A DNA stretch of 36,975 bases from Pseudomonadota bacterium (lineage in GTDB: Bacteria > Pseudomonadota > Alphaproteobacteria > Rhizobiales > Pleomorphomonadaceae), in the NCBI GenBank assembly GCA_018262575.1, contig JAGSYU010000014.1, positions 1-36,975 on the forward strand, read 5' to 3'. The notes under the pieces were generated by a model. The model made no database searches. It was not told where the DNA came from and was given only the letters and a program-made list of their open reading frames with translations. How positions within the stretch are numbered: position 1 is the first letter of the stretch; the number at the start of each line of letters is the position of its first letter. A program made the translations under genes and the position numbers. Positions 14,413 to 25,306 of this stretch are shown here, piece after piece.

Positions 14413-16089
14413 ATGATCAGGCTCAACAGCATTGCCGGACGATTCCACGCTCTCATCGTGCTGGCTGTCTTGGCGATTGCCGGCGTGTCCGGGCTGTCGA
14501 CCTACGAGCTTACGGCGACCAATCGCACCCATCGTACCGAGACGTTGCGTTCGCTGACAGACACAGCGCTGTCGTCAGTCGGTCGCTTTGCGGAGTTGGC
14601 AAAGAGCGGCGCCCTCGACGAGGCCATGGCGAAGAAAGAGGCGCTCGCCACCCTGTCCGCCATGCGTTACGACGGCAACGAATACTTCTTCGTCATCGAT
14701 TTCGACGCCCACATGGTCATGCATCCGATCAAGCCCGAGCTTGATGGCAAAGATCTATCCGCCTCCACCGATCCGGCCGGTGCGCCGCTATTCAAGGACA
14801 TGGCGCAACTCGCCAGGAACGGCGGCGGCTACTACAGCTATTTGTGGCCACGCCCCGGCGCCGAGCAGCCGGTCGCGAAGACCAGTTATGTGCTGCCCTT
14901 CCCCGCCTGGGGCTGGGCGATCGGCACTGGTGTTTATGTCGATGATATCGCTACCGAAAATCGATCGTCGGTTATCTGGGCAGCTGTCTCCACGCTGGTG
15001 ATCGCCGCGCTTCTGGTGCTCGTCGCCAGCTTGCTCACCCGTACCATCACCCACCCGATGCGGGCGTTGCGCGTCTCAATGGCCGATATCGCAGAGGGAC
15101 GGCAGGCCGCTGTTGCAGGGATTGAACGCAGCGATGAAGTGGGAGAGATGGCGCGCGTCGTCGACGTCTTCCGACGCAACGCCGAGGAACGCGACGCCTT
15201 GCGTAACGAGCAGGAGCGGGCCGAGCACGACGTCCAGCGTCGCCGGGAAGCGGTGGAGAGGCTGATTGCCACCTTCGGCGGTGATGTCGGCCGGCAACTC
15301 GACGCAGTGATTTCCGAAATGAATGGTCTCGACCGACTGGCCGGTGATCTGTCCACCGCTGGCGAGGAGACCGAACGGCTGGCGGGCGCGGCGGCGCAGG
15401 GAGCGGACCAGTCGGCGACCAGCGCGTCGGCTGTCGCCTCGGCGTCCGACGAATTGCGCGGTGCCATCTCTGAAATCTCGCAACAGATCGCCAAGACGTC
15501 GGAGGTGACCTCACGCGCCGCCGAGATGGTGGAGGGGGCGAACGGACGGGTCGGGGAGCTGGCCGAACTCGCTGTCGCCATCGGCGAAGTGGTGACGCTG
15601 ATCGACAACATCGCCGCCCAGACCAACCTTCTGGCCCTCAACGCCACCATCGAGGCCGCCCGTGCCGGTGAGGCCGGCAGGGGCTTTGCCGTGGTGGCGA
15701 GCGAGGTGAAGTCGCTGGCCGCCCAGACCGCCACGGCGACCAGCACCATTTCCGAGAAGATCGAGAGCATCCAGTCGTCGACCGGCGACACCGTTGAGGC
15801 CATCCGCTCGATCGGCGTGGTGATGAACGAGGTGCGGTCCTATACCACCGCCATCTCGGCAGCCATCGAGGAACAGGGCGTCGTTACGGGCTCGATTGCC
15901 GCCAACATCGGCGCGGTATCGTCGGGCGCCGCCGATCTGACGCGCAGCGTCGGTGGCGTGACGGCAGCGGCCGGGAAGTCGCGCACCGCGGCCGGCTCGG
16001 TGTTCTCCACCTCGGCCGACGTGACGGCGAAGACCGCTGAACTACGCCGGCTGGTGCGATCCTTCCTCGACGACGTCGCTGCCGCCTGA
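14413..16089 (+). CDS. Methyl-accepting chemotaxis protein with single Cache sensor domain
   Basis: A 558-residue transmembrane chemoreceptor. Order: first membrane helix (about residues 12-32), periplasmic single Cache domain of the sCache_2 type (about 35-180, with [15 protein letters not shown] and [13 protein letters not shown]), second helix (about 186-208), HAMP linker (about 208-262), then a cytoplasmic signalling coiled coil. The hairpin tip sequence is [20 protein letters not shown] with following [13 protein letters not shown] near residue 405, the conserved CheA/CheW contact. No C-terminal CheR-binding pentapeptide is seen. sCache_2 domains often bind small carboxylates, but the ligand here is unknown. 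Its stop abuts that of the convergent tadC. Confidence 0.95.
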   Translation: MIRLNSIAGRFHALIVLAVLAIAGVSGLSTYELTATNRTHRTETLRSLTDTALSSVGRFAELAKSGALDEAMAKKEALATLSAMRYDGNEYFFVIDFDAHMVMHPIKPELDGKDLSASTDPAGAPLFKDMAQLARNGGGYYSYLWPRPGAEQPVAKTSYVLPFPAWGWAIGTGVYVDDIATENRSSVIWAAVSTLVIAALLVLVASLLTRTITHPMRALRVSMADIAEGRQAAVAGIERSDEVGEMARVVDVFRRNAEERDALRNEQERAEHDVQRRREAVERLIATFGGDVGRQLDAVISEMNGLDRLAGDLSTAGEETERLAGAAAQGADQSATSASAVASASDELRGAISEISQQIAKTSEVTSRAAEMVEGANGRVGELAELAVAIGEVVTLIDNIAAQTNLLALNATIEAARAGEAGRGFAVVASEVKSLAAQTATATSTISEKIESIQSSTGDTVEAIRSIGVVMNEVRSYTTAISAAIEEQGVVTGSIAANIGAVSSGAADLTRSVGGVTAAAGKSRTAAGSVFSTSADVTAKTAELRRLVRSFLDDVAAA

Positions 16090-17088
16090 TCAGCTGTTGA
16101 ACTTCACGACCACCGGCCAGATGGCGATAAACAGCACCACCGGCAGGATGCAGGCGGTGACGGGTACCGACAGTTTGGCCGGCAGCGCATAGGCCTTTTC
16201 CTCGGCGGCGGCGAGGCGCTGGTGGCGCATGTCTTCGGAAAACACGCGAAGTGCGTCAGAAAGGCTCGACCCGAGTTCGCGCGACTGTTGCAACAGAGTT
16301 GCGAAGGCGCGCACTTCCGGCACGCCGACGCGGTCGGCCAGCGTCTGCAGTGCAAGCTCCAGCGGTCGGCCTGCCCGGATCTCGAGGCAGAGTACCTGCA
16401 GGTTGACGCCGAGCGCTGGATACATCGGCGACAATTCCTGGGTCACCCGCTCGAGGCCAGCCTCCATCGACAGGCCGGCATTGGCGCAGATTCCCATCAA
16501 GTCCATGAAGTCGGGAAAGGCGATGCGGTTCTGGCGCAGCACGGCCTTGGCGCGTCGGTCGATGTAAAAACTCGGGCCGAGATAGCCGGCGATGGTGGCA
16601 ACCAGCAGGATGAGAAGAAGGGTGGTCGTCTTGGGCTCGAAGCCGGTGACGACAATACCGAGCAGGACGGCGAGCGGCAACCCGACCGCACCGGCGATCC
16701 GGGCGAGGAAGAACAGCACGACGGCGTGCGGAGAGAACAGGCCGGCCCGGATCATCCGCTGGCGGGCCAGCTTCATCTTGCCGGCGTCGCCGCTCTTGAG
16801 GATGCCGTTCGCCTGCGCGACGAACCTTTCCAGCGCCGGCGGCAGGCGGTCGCCATCCGGCGTAAGGCCGAGGGTCGACAGCGGGTCGTCGGCTGGCTCC
16901 TCCCCTGCCGCCTCGTGTCGCGAAGCCGGCAGATCGACCCGGAGCCGTCGCCTCACGTGGCGGCGGCGTGCCACCGATCCGGCGACCGCCACAGCGATGG
17001 CCGCCAGCATGGCGATGAGGGCAGCCAGCGCCACGAGGTCGAGGCGGGCGGTGACGATGTCGAGGAGAAGGCGAGCAAAGTCGGGCAT
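16090..17088 (-). CDS. tadC: Tad pilus assembly inner-membrane protein TadC
   Basis: Polytopic inner-membrane platform protein of the type IVc (Tad/Flp) pilus machine, homologous to half of the type II secretion F protein. The 332-residue protein has an N-terminal membrane helix (about 15-40), two helices at about 130-170, the T2SF cytoplasmic domain with DLMGICANAGLSMEAGLERV and the LLQQSRELGSSLSDALRVFSEDMRHQR signature region, and a C-terminal helix pair ending KLSVPVTACILPVVLFIAIWPVVVKF. The gene is last in the tad operon, seven nt after tadB. Its stop TCA/TGA touches the chemoreceptor stop. Confidence 0.93.
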   Translation of the reverse strand: MPDFARLLLDIVTARLDLVALAALIAMLAAIAVAVAGSVARRRHVRRRLRVDLPASRHEAAGEEPADDPLSTLGLTPDGDRLPPALERFVAQANGILKSGDAGKMKLARQRMIRAGLFSPHAVVLFFLARIAGAVGLPLAVLLGIVVTGFEPKTTTLLLILLVATIAGYLGPSFYIDRRAKAVLRQNRIAFPDFMDLMGICANAGLSMEAGLERVTQELSPMYPALGVNLQVLCLEIRAGRPLELALQTLADRVGVPEVRAFATLLQQSRELGSSLSDALRVFSEDMRHQRLAAAEEKAYALPAKLSVPVTACILPVVLFIAIWPVVVKFNS

Positions 17089-17095
17089 TGGTGCC

Positions 17096-18055
17096 TCAGA
17101 AGCGGAAGCTGATCATCTTCTTCATCATCAGGTTGCCGACGCCGAGCCAGGCGACGGCGCCGGCCAGCCCCCATGTGGTCATCGGTTTGTCCCAGATCGA
17201 GCCGTAATAGTCCGGCGACATCACGTTGAGGGCGCCGAACAGCAGCACTGGCATGGCGGTGAGGAAGATGGCGGAGATGCGCCCTTCGGCGGAGATCGAG
17301 CGGATCTTGCGCCGCATCTTGATGCGCTGGCGGATGACGTCGGTCAGGTTCTGCAGGATTTCGCGCAGATTGCCGCCGGTCGAGGACTGAATCGACACGG
17401 CGGTGACGAACAGCGGCAGATCCTCCTGGCCGACGCGCGCCTGCATGTTGACGAGCGCCGTGACGAGATCCGCGCCGTAGGTCACCTCGTCGGTCATCAT
17501 GCCGAATTCGGTGCCGATCGGGTCGGGCATCTCGCGCGCCACCATGGACATGGCCACCGGCACCGGATGGCCGGCCTTCAGGCTGCGGACGATCAGCTCG
17601 ATCGCCTCGGGAAACTGCAGGGCGAATTTCGCCTGCCGCCGGTTTCTCCGCATGCGGAGCGCCATCACCGGCAGCAGGAAGCCACCGACCGGCAGCGCCA
17701 GCGCGGTCTTGATGGGGTCGTGGTCACTGAAGTTGAAGACGAGGCCGGCGACGACAACGCCCGTGGCGGCAAACAGCAACATCAGCTTGGTGAGACCGAT
17801 AGTGATGCCGCACTGGACGATCAGTTGCCCGAGCCAGGCGAGGTGGCGTGGCATGCCGCCCGAGGTGGAGAGGCCGCGTTCACGCCGGAGCAGCACCATC
17901 ACCTCCTGCCGGTTGGCGTCGGGCGCCGTTACCCGGAGGCGGCGGTTGAGCTGGCGCTGGTCCGCACCACCACTCACCGTCAAGAGATACACCGCTTCGG
18001 CGAGGAAGGCGGCGGCAAAGCCGGCGAAGGCATAAAACACGTACATCTCGTTCAT
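17096..18055 (-). CDS. tadB: Tad pilus assembly inner-membrane protein TadB
   Basis: Partner of TadC in the inner-membrane platform that couples the TadA motor to pilus extension. From ATG 18055 (MNEMYVFYAFAGFAAAF) it has 319 residues, an N-terminal membrane helix, a helix pair near residues 95-130, a T2SF domain (FPEAIELIVRSLKAGHPVPVAMSMVAREMPDPIGTEF context, about 160-290) and a final helix pair. The open frame continues 26 codons upstream into tadA, but GAGG at the tadA stop, seven nt upstream, supports this start. It lies between tadA and tadC. Confidence 0.93.
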   Translation of the reverse strand: MNEMYVFYAFAGFAAAFLAEAVYLLTVSGGADQRQLNRRLRVTAPDANRQEVMVLLRRERGLSTSGGMPRHLAWLGQLIVQCGITIGLTKLMLLFAATGVVVAGLVFNFSDHDPIKTALALPVGGFLLPVMALRMRRNRRQAKFALQFPEAIELIVRSLKAGHPVPVAMSMVAREMPDPIGTEFGMMTDEVTYGADLVTALVNMQARVGQEDLPLFVTAVSIQSSTGGNLREILQNLTDVIRQRIKMRRKIRSISAEGRISAIFLTAMPVLLFGALNVMSPDYYGSIWDKPMTTWGLAGAVAWLGVGNLMMKKMISFRF

Positions 18056-18062
18056 GTCGGCC

Positions 18063-19461
<1,399 letters not shown>

Positions 19462-19469
<8 letters not shown>

Positions 19470-20703
19470 GACGCTTGCCCTTGTTGACGGAGGGAGTGTC
19501 GGACCGCTTCAACCGGGCGAGCAGCGCCAGCAGCGGCGCCGTCCAGGAGGAAACGACGATATCGGCGGGATCGGCGATGATCGCCCTGAGGTCGGCAATC
19601 ACCCGCGAGTTGGGCGCCATCTCGCCGAGCGGACGGCCCTGGTCGAGCGCTTCGCGCACCGCTTTGTAGTCGTTGGCAACCGACCCGGCGAAGTCGTCGC
19701 CGAACAGCTCCTTGACCTCGGCCAGCGACACGCTGGGACTGCCCTTGGCGTCGACGCGATTGATGATGACGCCGAAGCGGGCATCCTTGTGGACGCGTTC
19801 CTTGACGGCGTGGGCGAGCCGCTGCGCATGCCTTAGCGCCGGCACCGTCATCTCGGTGGTGAGGAAGACGTGGTCGGAGCCCTGCAACACCGAATCCGTC
19901 CAGGGAAACCAGGTCCGCGGCAGGTCGATCACCACGTTGTCGAAATGGCTGGCGACGAGATCGAGCAGCCGGGTCACGAGGTCGGGCCGGTAGCTGCGCA
20001 TCTCCCACGGGCAGGGCGGTGCCGATACGATGGCAAGCCCGGATTTGTGCCGGCTCAGCATGACGTCCAGCAGCTTGCGGTCGAGCCGATCCGGCTGGTT
20101 CTCGATCTCGGCGATGTCGAAGTGCGGCTCGAGGTCGAAATATTCGGCACAGGAGCCGTGCTGGAGATTGAGGTCGACGACGCAGGTCGTCTGGTGGCGT
20201 CGCGCCGCTGTCTGATGCAGCAACACGGCGGCCTGCAGCGCCAGCGTCGTGTTGCCGACGCCGCCGGCCGCCGGCAGGAAGGTGTAGATCCGGGAATCCG
20301 GATAGGGGTCGGCGTCGCCGCGGCCGAGGCGGGCCAGCGTATGGGCGAGGTCGGACGGGACCACCGGCTTCACCAGGAAATCCTGCAATCGCAGCCGCAG
20401 GAAGCCGCGCGCCACCTCGGCATCGAACACGCCGGTCACGGCGAGGAAGCGCACCGACGGACCGGCTTGCCGGTAGAGTTCGGACAGGCCGGCCACCGGT
20501 CCGTCCGGGAAGCCGTCGAGGTCGGGAACGACGAGGCCGCAGGCCGGGTCGGCGAGTTCGCCATCAAGGTTGTCGGGTGCCCGCACCTTCAGGTCGCCGA
20601 CGCTGACACCGGACTCCCGCAGGGCATCAGCCACCAGAACGGCAAAATCCTTGTCGGTGGTGACGACGACGACGGTCCCGAAGCTGATTGAGGGCTCTCC
20701 CAT
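19462..20703 (-). CDS. cpaE: Tad pilus localisation protein CpaE/TadZ (MinD-like, altered Walker A)
   Basis: CpaE/TadZ localises the Tad secretin and motor to a cell pole. The 413-residue protein has an N-terminal atypical receiver-like domain (about residues 10-125) and a C-terminal MinD/ParA-like ATPase domain (about 137-390). The expected deviant Walker A KGGVGKT reads AAGGVGNTT (147-153): the signature Lys at the start is Ala and the P-loop Lys is Asn151. Loss of P-loop lysine is known in the CpaE family (for example GGVGAST in Caulobacter-type proteins), so a nucleotide-independent or weak-binding scaffold is likely. Gene order is cpaC, 3-nt gap, cpaE, 8-nt overlap, cpaF. Confidence 0.92.
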
Positions 20704-20706
20704 GGA

Positions 20707-22080
20707 TCACCGTACCGGCAGGTCGAGGATATAGCCGCCGGTCGACGCCCCGTTGGCGGCCAGATAGGCGGCGGTATCAGGTGGCGTCTCGGCGTTGCCG
20801 CGCGCGAAGACGTCGAGGTCGCTGCCCGGCTGCGCCCGGTCGAAAGGCGTGGCGATGGTGCTGCCAGCGCCGAGCGGGTCAACGATGTGGGGGGTCACGA
20901 TGATCACCAGGTCGGTTTCCGAGCGCTTGTAGGCCGTGGAGCGGAACAGGTTGCCGAGCACCGGCACCGATCCGAGCCAGGGCACGCGGTTGTTCGACAC
21001 CGAGCGCGAATTGGTGAGCAAGCCAGCCATGACGAAGCTCTGGCCGTCGCGCAATTCCAGCGTCGAATCCGAGCGGCGGACCTTGAGGCCGGGAATGGTG
21101 ATGCCGTTGATGGTGACGGCCGCCGAGTAGTCGATCTCGCTGACCTCAGGTTTGATATTGAGGTGGATGAGGCCGTTGGGTGCCACCGTCGGCGTGAAGT
21201 CGAGGCCGATGCCGTATTTCTTGAATTCGACGGAGATCGAGCTGTTGTCGCTGGCGACCGGCACAGGGAATTCGCCGCCGGCCAGAAAGCTCGACGTCTG
21301 GCCGGAGAGAGCCACCAGATTGGGCTGGGCCAGCGACCGGGCGAGACCGCGCGCCTCAAGCGCCTGCACCACCATGTCGACGGAAAGACCGCCGGACAGA
21401 ACCTGGCTGACGATCTCGCCGAACGGCGTCGAACCCGAGGCAAGCGTCGACGAGCCGACGCCGATGGCAATGCCATCGCTCTGTACCGCCCAGCCTAGGC
21501 CGAGTTCGCGGTTGGCCGAGCGTGTCGCCTCGAGGAAGCGCACCTTGAGTTGCACCTGCCTGCCACCGCCGATGTCGACGGTGTTGACGACTTTTTCACC
21601 GCCAAATTCCTTGGCGATGGCACCGGCTTCATCGATGGTCTTCTGGTCGGCCGCCATGCCGGACAGCACGATCGAGCCGTTGGCCGAGGAGACGTCGACT
21701 TGCGCGTCGGGCAACTTCCGCTCGAGCGCCGACTGCAGCCGGTCGGTGTGCAGGGCAATCTCGAAATCGGCGGCGCCGACCACATTGCGCTCCTTGTCGA
21801 ACAGCACGATGCCGGTAACGCCGCCCTTCGAGCCGAGCACCATGAACGACTTGTCAGTAAGCGGCCAGGCATCGGCCAGCGCCGGGTCACCGACCACGAT
21901 TTCCGAGAAGGCGGCGGTTGTCTCGATCATCTGCGGTACGCCCTTGGCGATCGAGAATGACTGGCCGGAGGTCGCCGAGGTCATGCGGATCGGTCGGGCG
22001 GCGTCGGCCGGTAGGCTGGAGGCCAGCATGAGGACGAGGAGCGCCACGAGGCGGAGGGCCGCGCGCGTCGAGGGGATCAT
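20707..22080 (-). CDS. cpaC: Tad pilus secretin CpaC/RcpA
   Basis: Outer-membrane secretin forming the Tad pilus exit channel. From ATG 22080 it has 457 residues: signal peptide MIPSTRAALRLVALLVLMLASSLPADA, N-terminal pilus-secretin domain (GQSFSIAKGVPQMIETT and GDPALADAWPLTDKSFMVLG), BON-like domain (about 110-180) and the secretin beta domain ending in NRVPWLGSVPVLGNLFRS, ETDLVIIVTPHIV. The start was chosen because it overlaps the cpaB stop as ATGA and begins a clear signal peptide; the frame itself is open 52 codons further. cpaE follows after three nt, without the cpaD usually found here. Confidence 0.94.
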   Translation of the reverse strand: MIPSTRAALRLVALLVLMLASSLPADAARPIRMTSATSGQSFSIAKGVPQMIETTAAFSEIVVGDPALADAWPLTDKSFMVLGSKGGVTGIVLFDKERNVVGAADFEIALHTDRLQSALERKLPDAQVDVSSANGSIVLSGMAADQKTIDEAGAIAKEFGGEKVVNTVDIGGGRQVQLKVRFLEATRSANRELGLGWAVQSDGIAIGVGSSTLASGSTPFGEIVSQVLSGGLSVDMVVQALEARGLARSLAQPNLVALSGQTSSFLAGGEFPVPVASDNSSISVEFKKYGIGLDFTPTVAPNGLIHLNIKPEVSEIDYSAAVTINGITIPGLKVRRSDSTLELRDGQSFVMAGLLTNSRSVSNNRVPWLGSVPVLGNLFRSTAYKRSETDLVIIVTPHIVDPLGAGSTIATPFDRAQPGSDLDVFARGNAETPPDTAAYLAANGASTGGYILDLPVR

Positions 22081-23015
22081 TGCGGTTCTCCGGCGGCGAT
22101 CGAGGCGGAGGAAGGAGGGGGCGTCTCTGCGGGGGCGGCGGGTGTCGTCTCCGGTAGCGGCGTCACGCGGCGGCTCGGCCCGCCATCCCTCGCTGGGACG
22201 GAATACTGGGTGAGCTCGGTTGCCCGCCGCACCCATACCGTGGCGTCCGTGGCGGGTGGCGGGGTGGGGGTCACCTCGGCCTTGGCGTTTTCGGTCTTGC
22301 GGGCGGTGGTCAGGTCGGCGACGCCGATCGGCCGGAAGGCGGCGGCGCGCACTTCGCCGGCCCGCCGCAGTACCAGCGACAGGCCGCCGATATTCTGGGC
22401 CAGCACCAGCTTCTGCGCCGCTTCCGGCGAAGCTTCGACGGTAACGGTATGCGCTACGATTGCCTCTGTGCTCTTCTCGTCGGCCATCTGATCGATCGAC
22501 AGGATCCGCACGTCCTGAAGGATCACCTCGGCAACCTCGGCGGTGGTCAGCACCACGTCGACCCGGTCGCCCGGTAGTACCAGACCGCCAACGCCCGCGA
22601 CATCGTTGACGCGCAGCGTCACGGCGCGGTTGCCGTCGGAGATCAGGCGTGACAGGGCGGCCCGCTCGCCGGGGCCGGTCAGCTTGGAGGCGAACAGCGG
22701 CTCGCCCTGCTCCAGCGGATAGAGCACGGTGCGATCGCCGTCCTTGAACAGGTCGTCGGTGGTGGCAAAGGCGCCCGGCGGCAGTTCACCGTCCGGCCAG
22801 GGAATCTCCCGGACCGCCTTTGGGGAGAGCGGCGCGCCGAAGCGCAGCGCCTCGGCCGCCACCACCAGCGTTCCGAAGGTCACTGTCGTCCGCGTCGCCT
22901 CGATTTCCCTGAGCCGTGCTGCCGAGGTATTGTCAAGCCAGCGGCCCCCCGCCCAGACGGCACCGCCGCCGCAGACGATGGCAAGCACGATCATGACCTT
23001 GAAATTGGCGCGCAT
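22077..23015 (-). CDS. cpaB: Tad pilus assembly protein CpaB/RcpC
   Basis: CpaB/RcpC is a periplasmic, inner-membrane-anchored SAF-domain protein associated with the Tad secretin. From ATG 23015 (GGGGAAAG upstream) it has 312 residues: an N-terminal anchor MRANFKVMIVLAIVCGGGAVWAGG, a SAF domain at about 50-120 (VVAAEALRFGAPLSPKAVREIPWPDGELPPGAF), and a RcpC-type region with LPGDRVDVVLTTAEVAEVILQDVRIL. The C-terminal 80 residues are Pro/Thr/Ala-rich and look disordered. It is the first gene of the tad operon, with a 197-bp region shared with divergent alr. No pilin or prepilin peptidase gene precedes it. Confidence 0.92.
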   Translation of the reverse strand: MRANFKVMIVLAIVCGGGAVWAGGRWLDNTSAARLREIEATRTTVTFGTLVVAAEALRFGAPLSPKAVREIPWPDGELPPGAFATTDDLFKDGDRTVLYPLEQGEPLFASKLTGPGERAALSRLISDGNRAVTLRVNDVAGVGGLVLPGDRVDVVLTTAEVAEVILQDVRILSIDQMADEKSTEAIVAHTVTVEASPEAAQKLVLAQNIGGLSLVLRRAGEVRAAAFRPIGVADLTTARKTENAKAEVTPTPPPATDATVWVRRATELTQYSVPARDGGPSRRVTPLPETTPAAPAETPPPSSASIAAGEPQ

Positions 23016-23212
23016 CGGATCACTTTCCCCGGATGCAGCCAAGCTAGCAGCTTTACGATAAGGGCCGGTTCAATCGGTTCGTGGCTTTTCCGCAATCATC
23101 TCAAGGTTCTGTTAACCACGTTGGTGCCGGTTCTTCGGAGGACCGGCTTGCGGCTCGGCGGAAGGCGGACTAAGCCGTTGAACCGGCGATCTACGGAGTT
23201 ACGGAGGGAAGG

Positions 23213-24313
23213 GTGTCGGTTTCTCTGGACGTTTCGGGCGCGGCCGCCGCTGGTGGCATTCTGGCGATCGATGTTGGCGCTGTCGTCGCCAACTGGCAGA
23301 GCCTTGCCGCCCGCATCGCGCCGGCCCGCTCGGCCGCCGTGGTCAAGGCCGACGCCTACGGCCTTGGCGCCGCGCCGTTGGCGAGGCCGCTCTACGATGC
23401 CGGTTGCCGCGACTTTTTCGTGGTGGCGCTGTCGGAAGCCGAGGCGCTCCGGCCGCTGCTGCCGTCCGACGCGACGCTCTACGTGCTGAACGGGTTGCTG
23501 CCGGGGACCGTGGCGGCCTATGGTGATGGCGTCCTGCCGGTGCTGAACTCGCTTGCCCAGTGCCGGACCTGGGCCGGGGCCAAGCGCGGCCAGCCGTCAG
23601 TGATTCAGGTCGACACGGGCATGTCGCGCCTCGGCCTCGATGCTGCCGAGCAGCAGGCGCTCGCCAGTGATCCCGGCCTTTTCGCCGCCACCGGCGCGCG
23701 TCTGATCATGAGCCATCTCGCCTGCGCCGACGAGCCGGTGAAGCCGGCGAGCGGCGAGCAACTCGCCGCCTTCCATGCTGCCCGCGCCCGACTGCCCGGT
23801 CTTGCCGGCTCGCTGGCCGCCTCGAGTGGCATCTTTCTTGGGCCGGACTATCACTTCGATCTCTGCCGGCCCGGCGCCTCGCTTTACGGGATCGAGACCA
23901 GCCCGCTCGCCGAGGGCATCCGGCCAGTGGTCGATCTCAGGGTCCGCGTCCTCCAGCTCCGAGAGATCGAGGCGAGCACCTCGGTCGGCTACGGCTACAG
24001 CTTCCGGGCCAGCCGGACGACCCGCCTCGCCACGCTTGCGGCGGGATATGCCGATGGCTGGTGGCGACGCTTTTCCGGTGGTGCCGGTGCCGCCTACTTC
24101 GGCGACACGCGCCTGCCGTCGGTCGGCCGTGTCTCCATGGACAGCTTCTCGGTGGACGTGAGCGCGCTGCCGGCCGGCACGCTCGCCGAGGGCGATCTCC
24201 TCGAGCTGATCGGGCCGCACCAGAGTGCTGACGAGGTGGCGCGCGCCGCCGGCACTATCGGCTACGAGGTGCTGACCTCGCTCGGCCGCCGCTACTATCG
24301 CGTCTATCGGTGA
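23213..24313 (+). CDS. alr: Alanine racemase
   Basis: PLP enzyme that interconverts L- and D-alanine for peptidoglycan, in the cytoplasm. The 366-residue protein has the TIM-barrel fold type III signature AAVVKADAYGLG with the PLP lysine K45, and the opposing catalytic tyrosine Y260 in SVGYGYSF. Other signatures are VDTGMSRLG, RPGASLYGI and GRVSMDSFSVDVS. Start is GTG 23213 behind GGAGGGAAG. The length is normal. Whether it is biosynthetic or catabolic (dadX-like) cannot be told; no dadA lies nearby. It is convergent with the methyltransferase gene, with a 39-nt gap. Confidence 0.95.
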   Translation: MSVSLDVSGAAAAGGILAIDVGAVVANWQSLAARIAPARSAAVVKADAYGLGAAPLARPLYDAGCRDFFVVALSEAEALRPLLPSDATLYVLNGLLPGTVAAYGDGVLPVLNSLAQCRTWAGAKRGQPSVIQVDTGMSRLGLDAAEQQALASDPGLFAATGARLIMSHLACADEPVKPASGEQLAAFHAARARLPGLAGSLAASSGIFLGPDYHFDLCRPGASLYGIETSPLAEGIRPVVDLRVRVLQLREIEASTSVGYGYSFRASRTTRLATLAAGYADGWWRRFSGGAGAAYFGDTRLPSVGRVSMDSFSVDVSALPAGTLAEGDLLELIGPHQSADEVARAAGTIGYEVLTSLGRRYYRVYR

Positions 24314-24352
24314 CGCCTCGGAGTCCGACTCGGTGGAGTTCTGGCCCGGCTA

Positions 24353-25186
24353 TCAGGGGCGAGCGATGACCGCGAAGGCGGTCGCGCCGCCTGCCCATGA
24401 CCCGCCGGTCCTGAAGTCGGCAATCTCCACGGCAGAATAGCCGGCGGCCAGCACTTCCTTGGTGACGGTGGCCGGCGTGTAGTACTGCATCCAGTTGTAG
24501 ACCTGGAAGGTACGGTCGGGCGTGGCGATAAGATAGCGATCGAGGCCGATCGCCTCGTCCGGATAGAGCTGCGTCGTCTTGAAGCCGACATAGTCGCCAG
24601 CTGCCCAGAAGCCGTTCATAAGGCGCGATTCGAAGGTCGTGGCCTCGCGCAGCTCCATGAACATGCCCGTCGAGAAGACGTCGAACACGAAGACACCATT
24701 CGGCTTCAGCGCGGCCTTGACCTTGTCGAGGATCAGACGGCGTCTGTCCGGCGCCAGGGCGCAGAAGTCGCCGTAGATCATGGTGACGAGGTCCTGGCCA
24801 CTGGCAAGGGTATCCCGGAGGTAGTCGGCTTGCCGGTAGTCGATGGAAAGGCCGGCCGCCTCTGCCGCCTTGCGCGCATGAGCCAGAGAATTGGCAGAGA
24901 AATCGAGGCCCGTGACCTGCGCGCCGCGTTTGGCGTAGCGGCTGGTGTACAGGCCCGGCCCGCAGCCGAGATCGGTCACGGCCGCGCCGGCAACGGGAAA
25001 GCGTCGGTCCAGCCAACCGACGAAGGCGTCGATGGCGCTTGTCCGCCGCGAGGCGAAATCATTTTCTCCATCAAGGTGGAAGCGCAGCATCTCGCCTGCG
25101 ATATGCGGATCGGTCCACAGCGTTTCTGTGGTCGAAACGGCGAATGGAAGAGGGCGAGCGAGGAAGTCGGCGAGAATATCGTACAT
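24353..25186 (-). CDS. Class I SAM-dependent methyltransferase, substrate unknown
   Basis: A 277-residue soluble methyltransferase. The SAM-binding motif I reads VTDLGCGPGLYTSRYAKRG (about residues 70-88), followed by VTGLDFSANSLAHAR (motif II acid, about 92-106), and the Rossmann core continues through DLVTMIYGDFCALAPDRR and GVFVFDVFSTG. The N-terminal 60 residues (including WTDPHIAGEMLRFHLDGENDFASRR) resemble small-molecule methyltransferases. I cannot assign a substrate. The ribosome site is poor. It lies downstream of the kdu operon on the same strand, but a strong hairpin at 25255-25282 separates them. Confidence 0.85.
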   Translation of the reverse strand: MYDILADFLARPLPFAVSTTETLWTDPHIAGEMLRFHLDGENDFASRRTSAIDAFVGWLDRRFPVAGAAVTDLGCGPGLYTSRYAKRGAQVTGLDFSANSLAHARKAAEAAGLSIDYRQADYLRDTLASGQDLVTMIYGDFCALAPDRRRLILDKVKAALKPNGVFVFDVFSTGMFMELREATTFESRLMNGFWAAGDYVGFKTTQLYPDEAIGLDRYLIATPDRTFQVYNWMQYYTPATVTKEVLAAGYSAVEIADFRTGGSWAGGATAFAVIARP

Positions 25187-25254
25187 GATCGTGCCAGGAT
25201 AGGCGCTGCGCGCGCCCGGCGAAAGAGAGCCGTTATCCTGACCGCCAACGGCAA

Positions 25255-25282
25255 CGGCCGCATCCCCTGGGGGACGCGGCCG
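25255..25282 (-). terminator. Strong hairpin downstream of kduD
   Basis: A nearly perfect inverted repeat: CGGCCGC (25255-25261) pairs with GCGGCCG (25276-25282). Inside, CCCC pairs with GGGG around a 2-nt centre, and one of the two pairs between the arms is a G-T wobble. It lies 24 nt after the kduD stop on the minus strand, where an operon terminator is expected. The following TTGCCGTT is a poor U-tract, so it may be a 3'-end-protecting hairpin. Confidence 0.6.
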
Positions 25283-25306
25283 CCGTGTTTCGACATGTTC
25301 TGAGCG

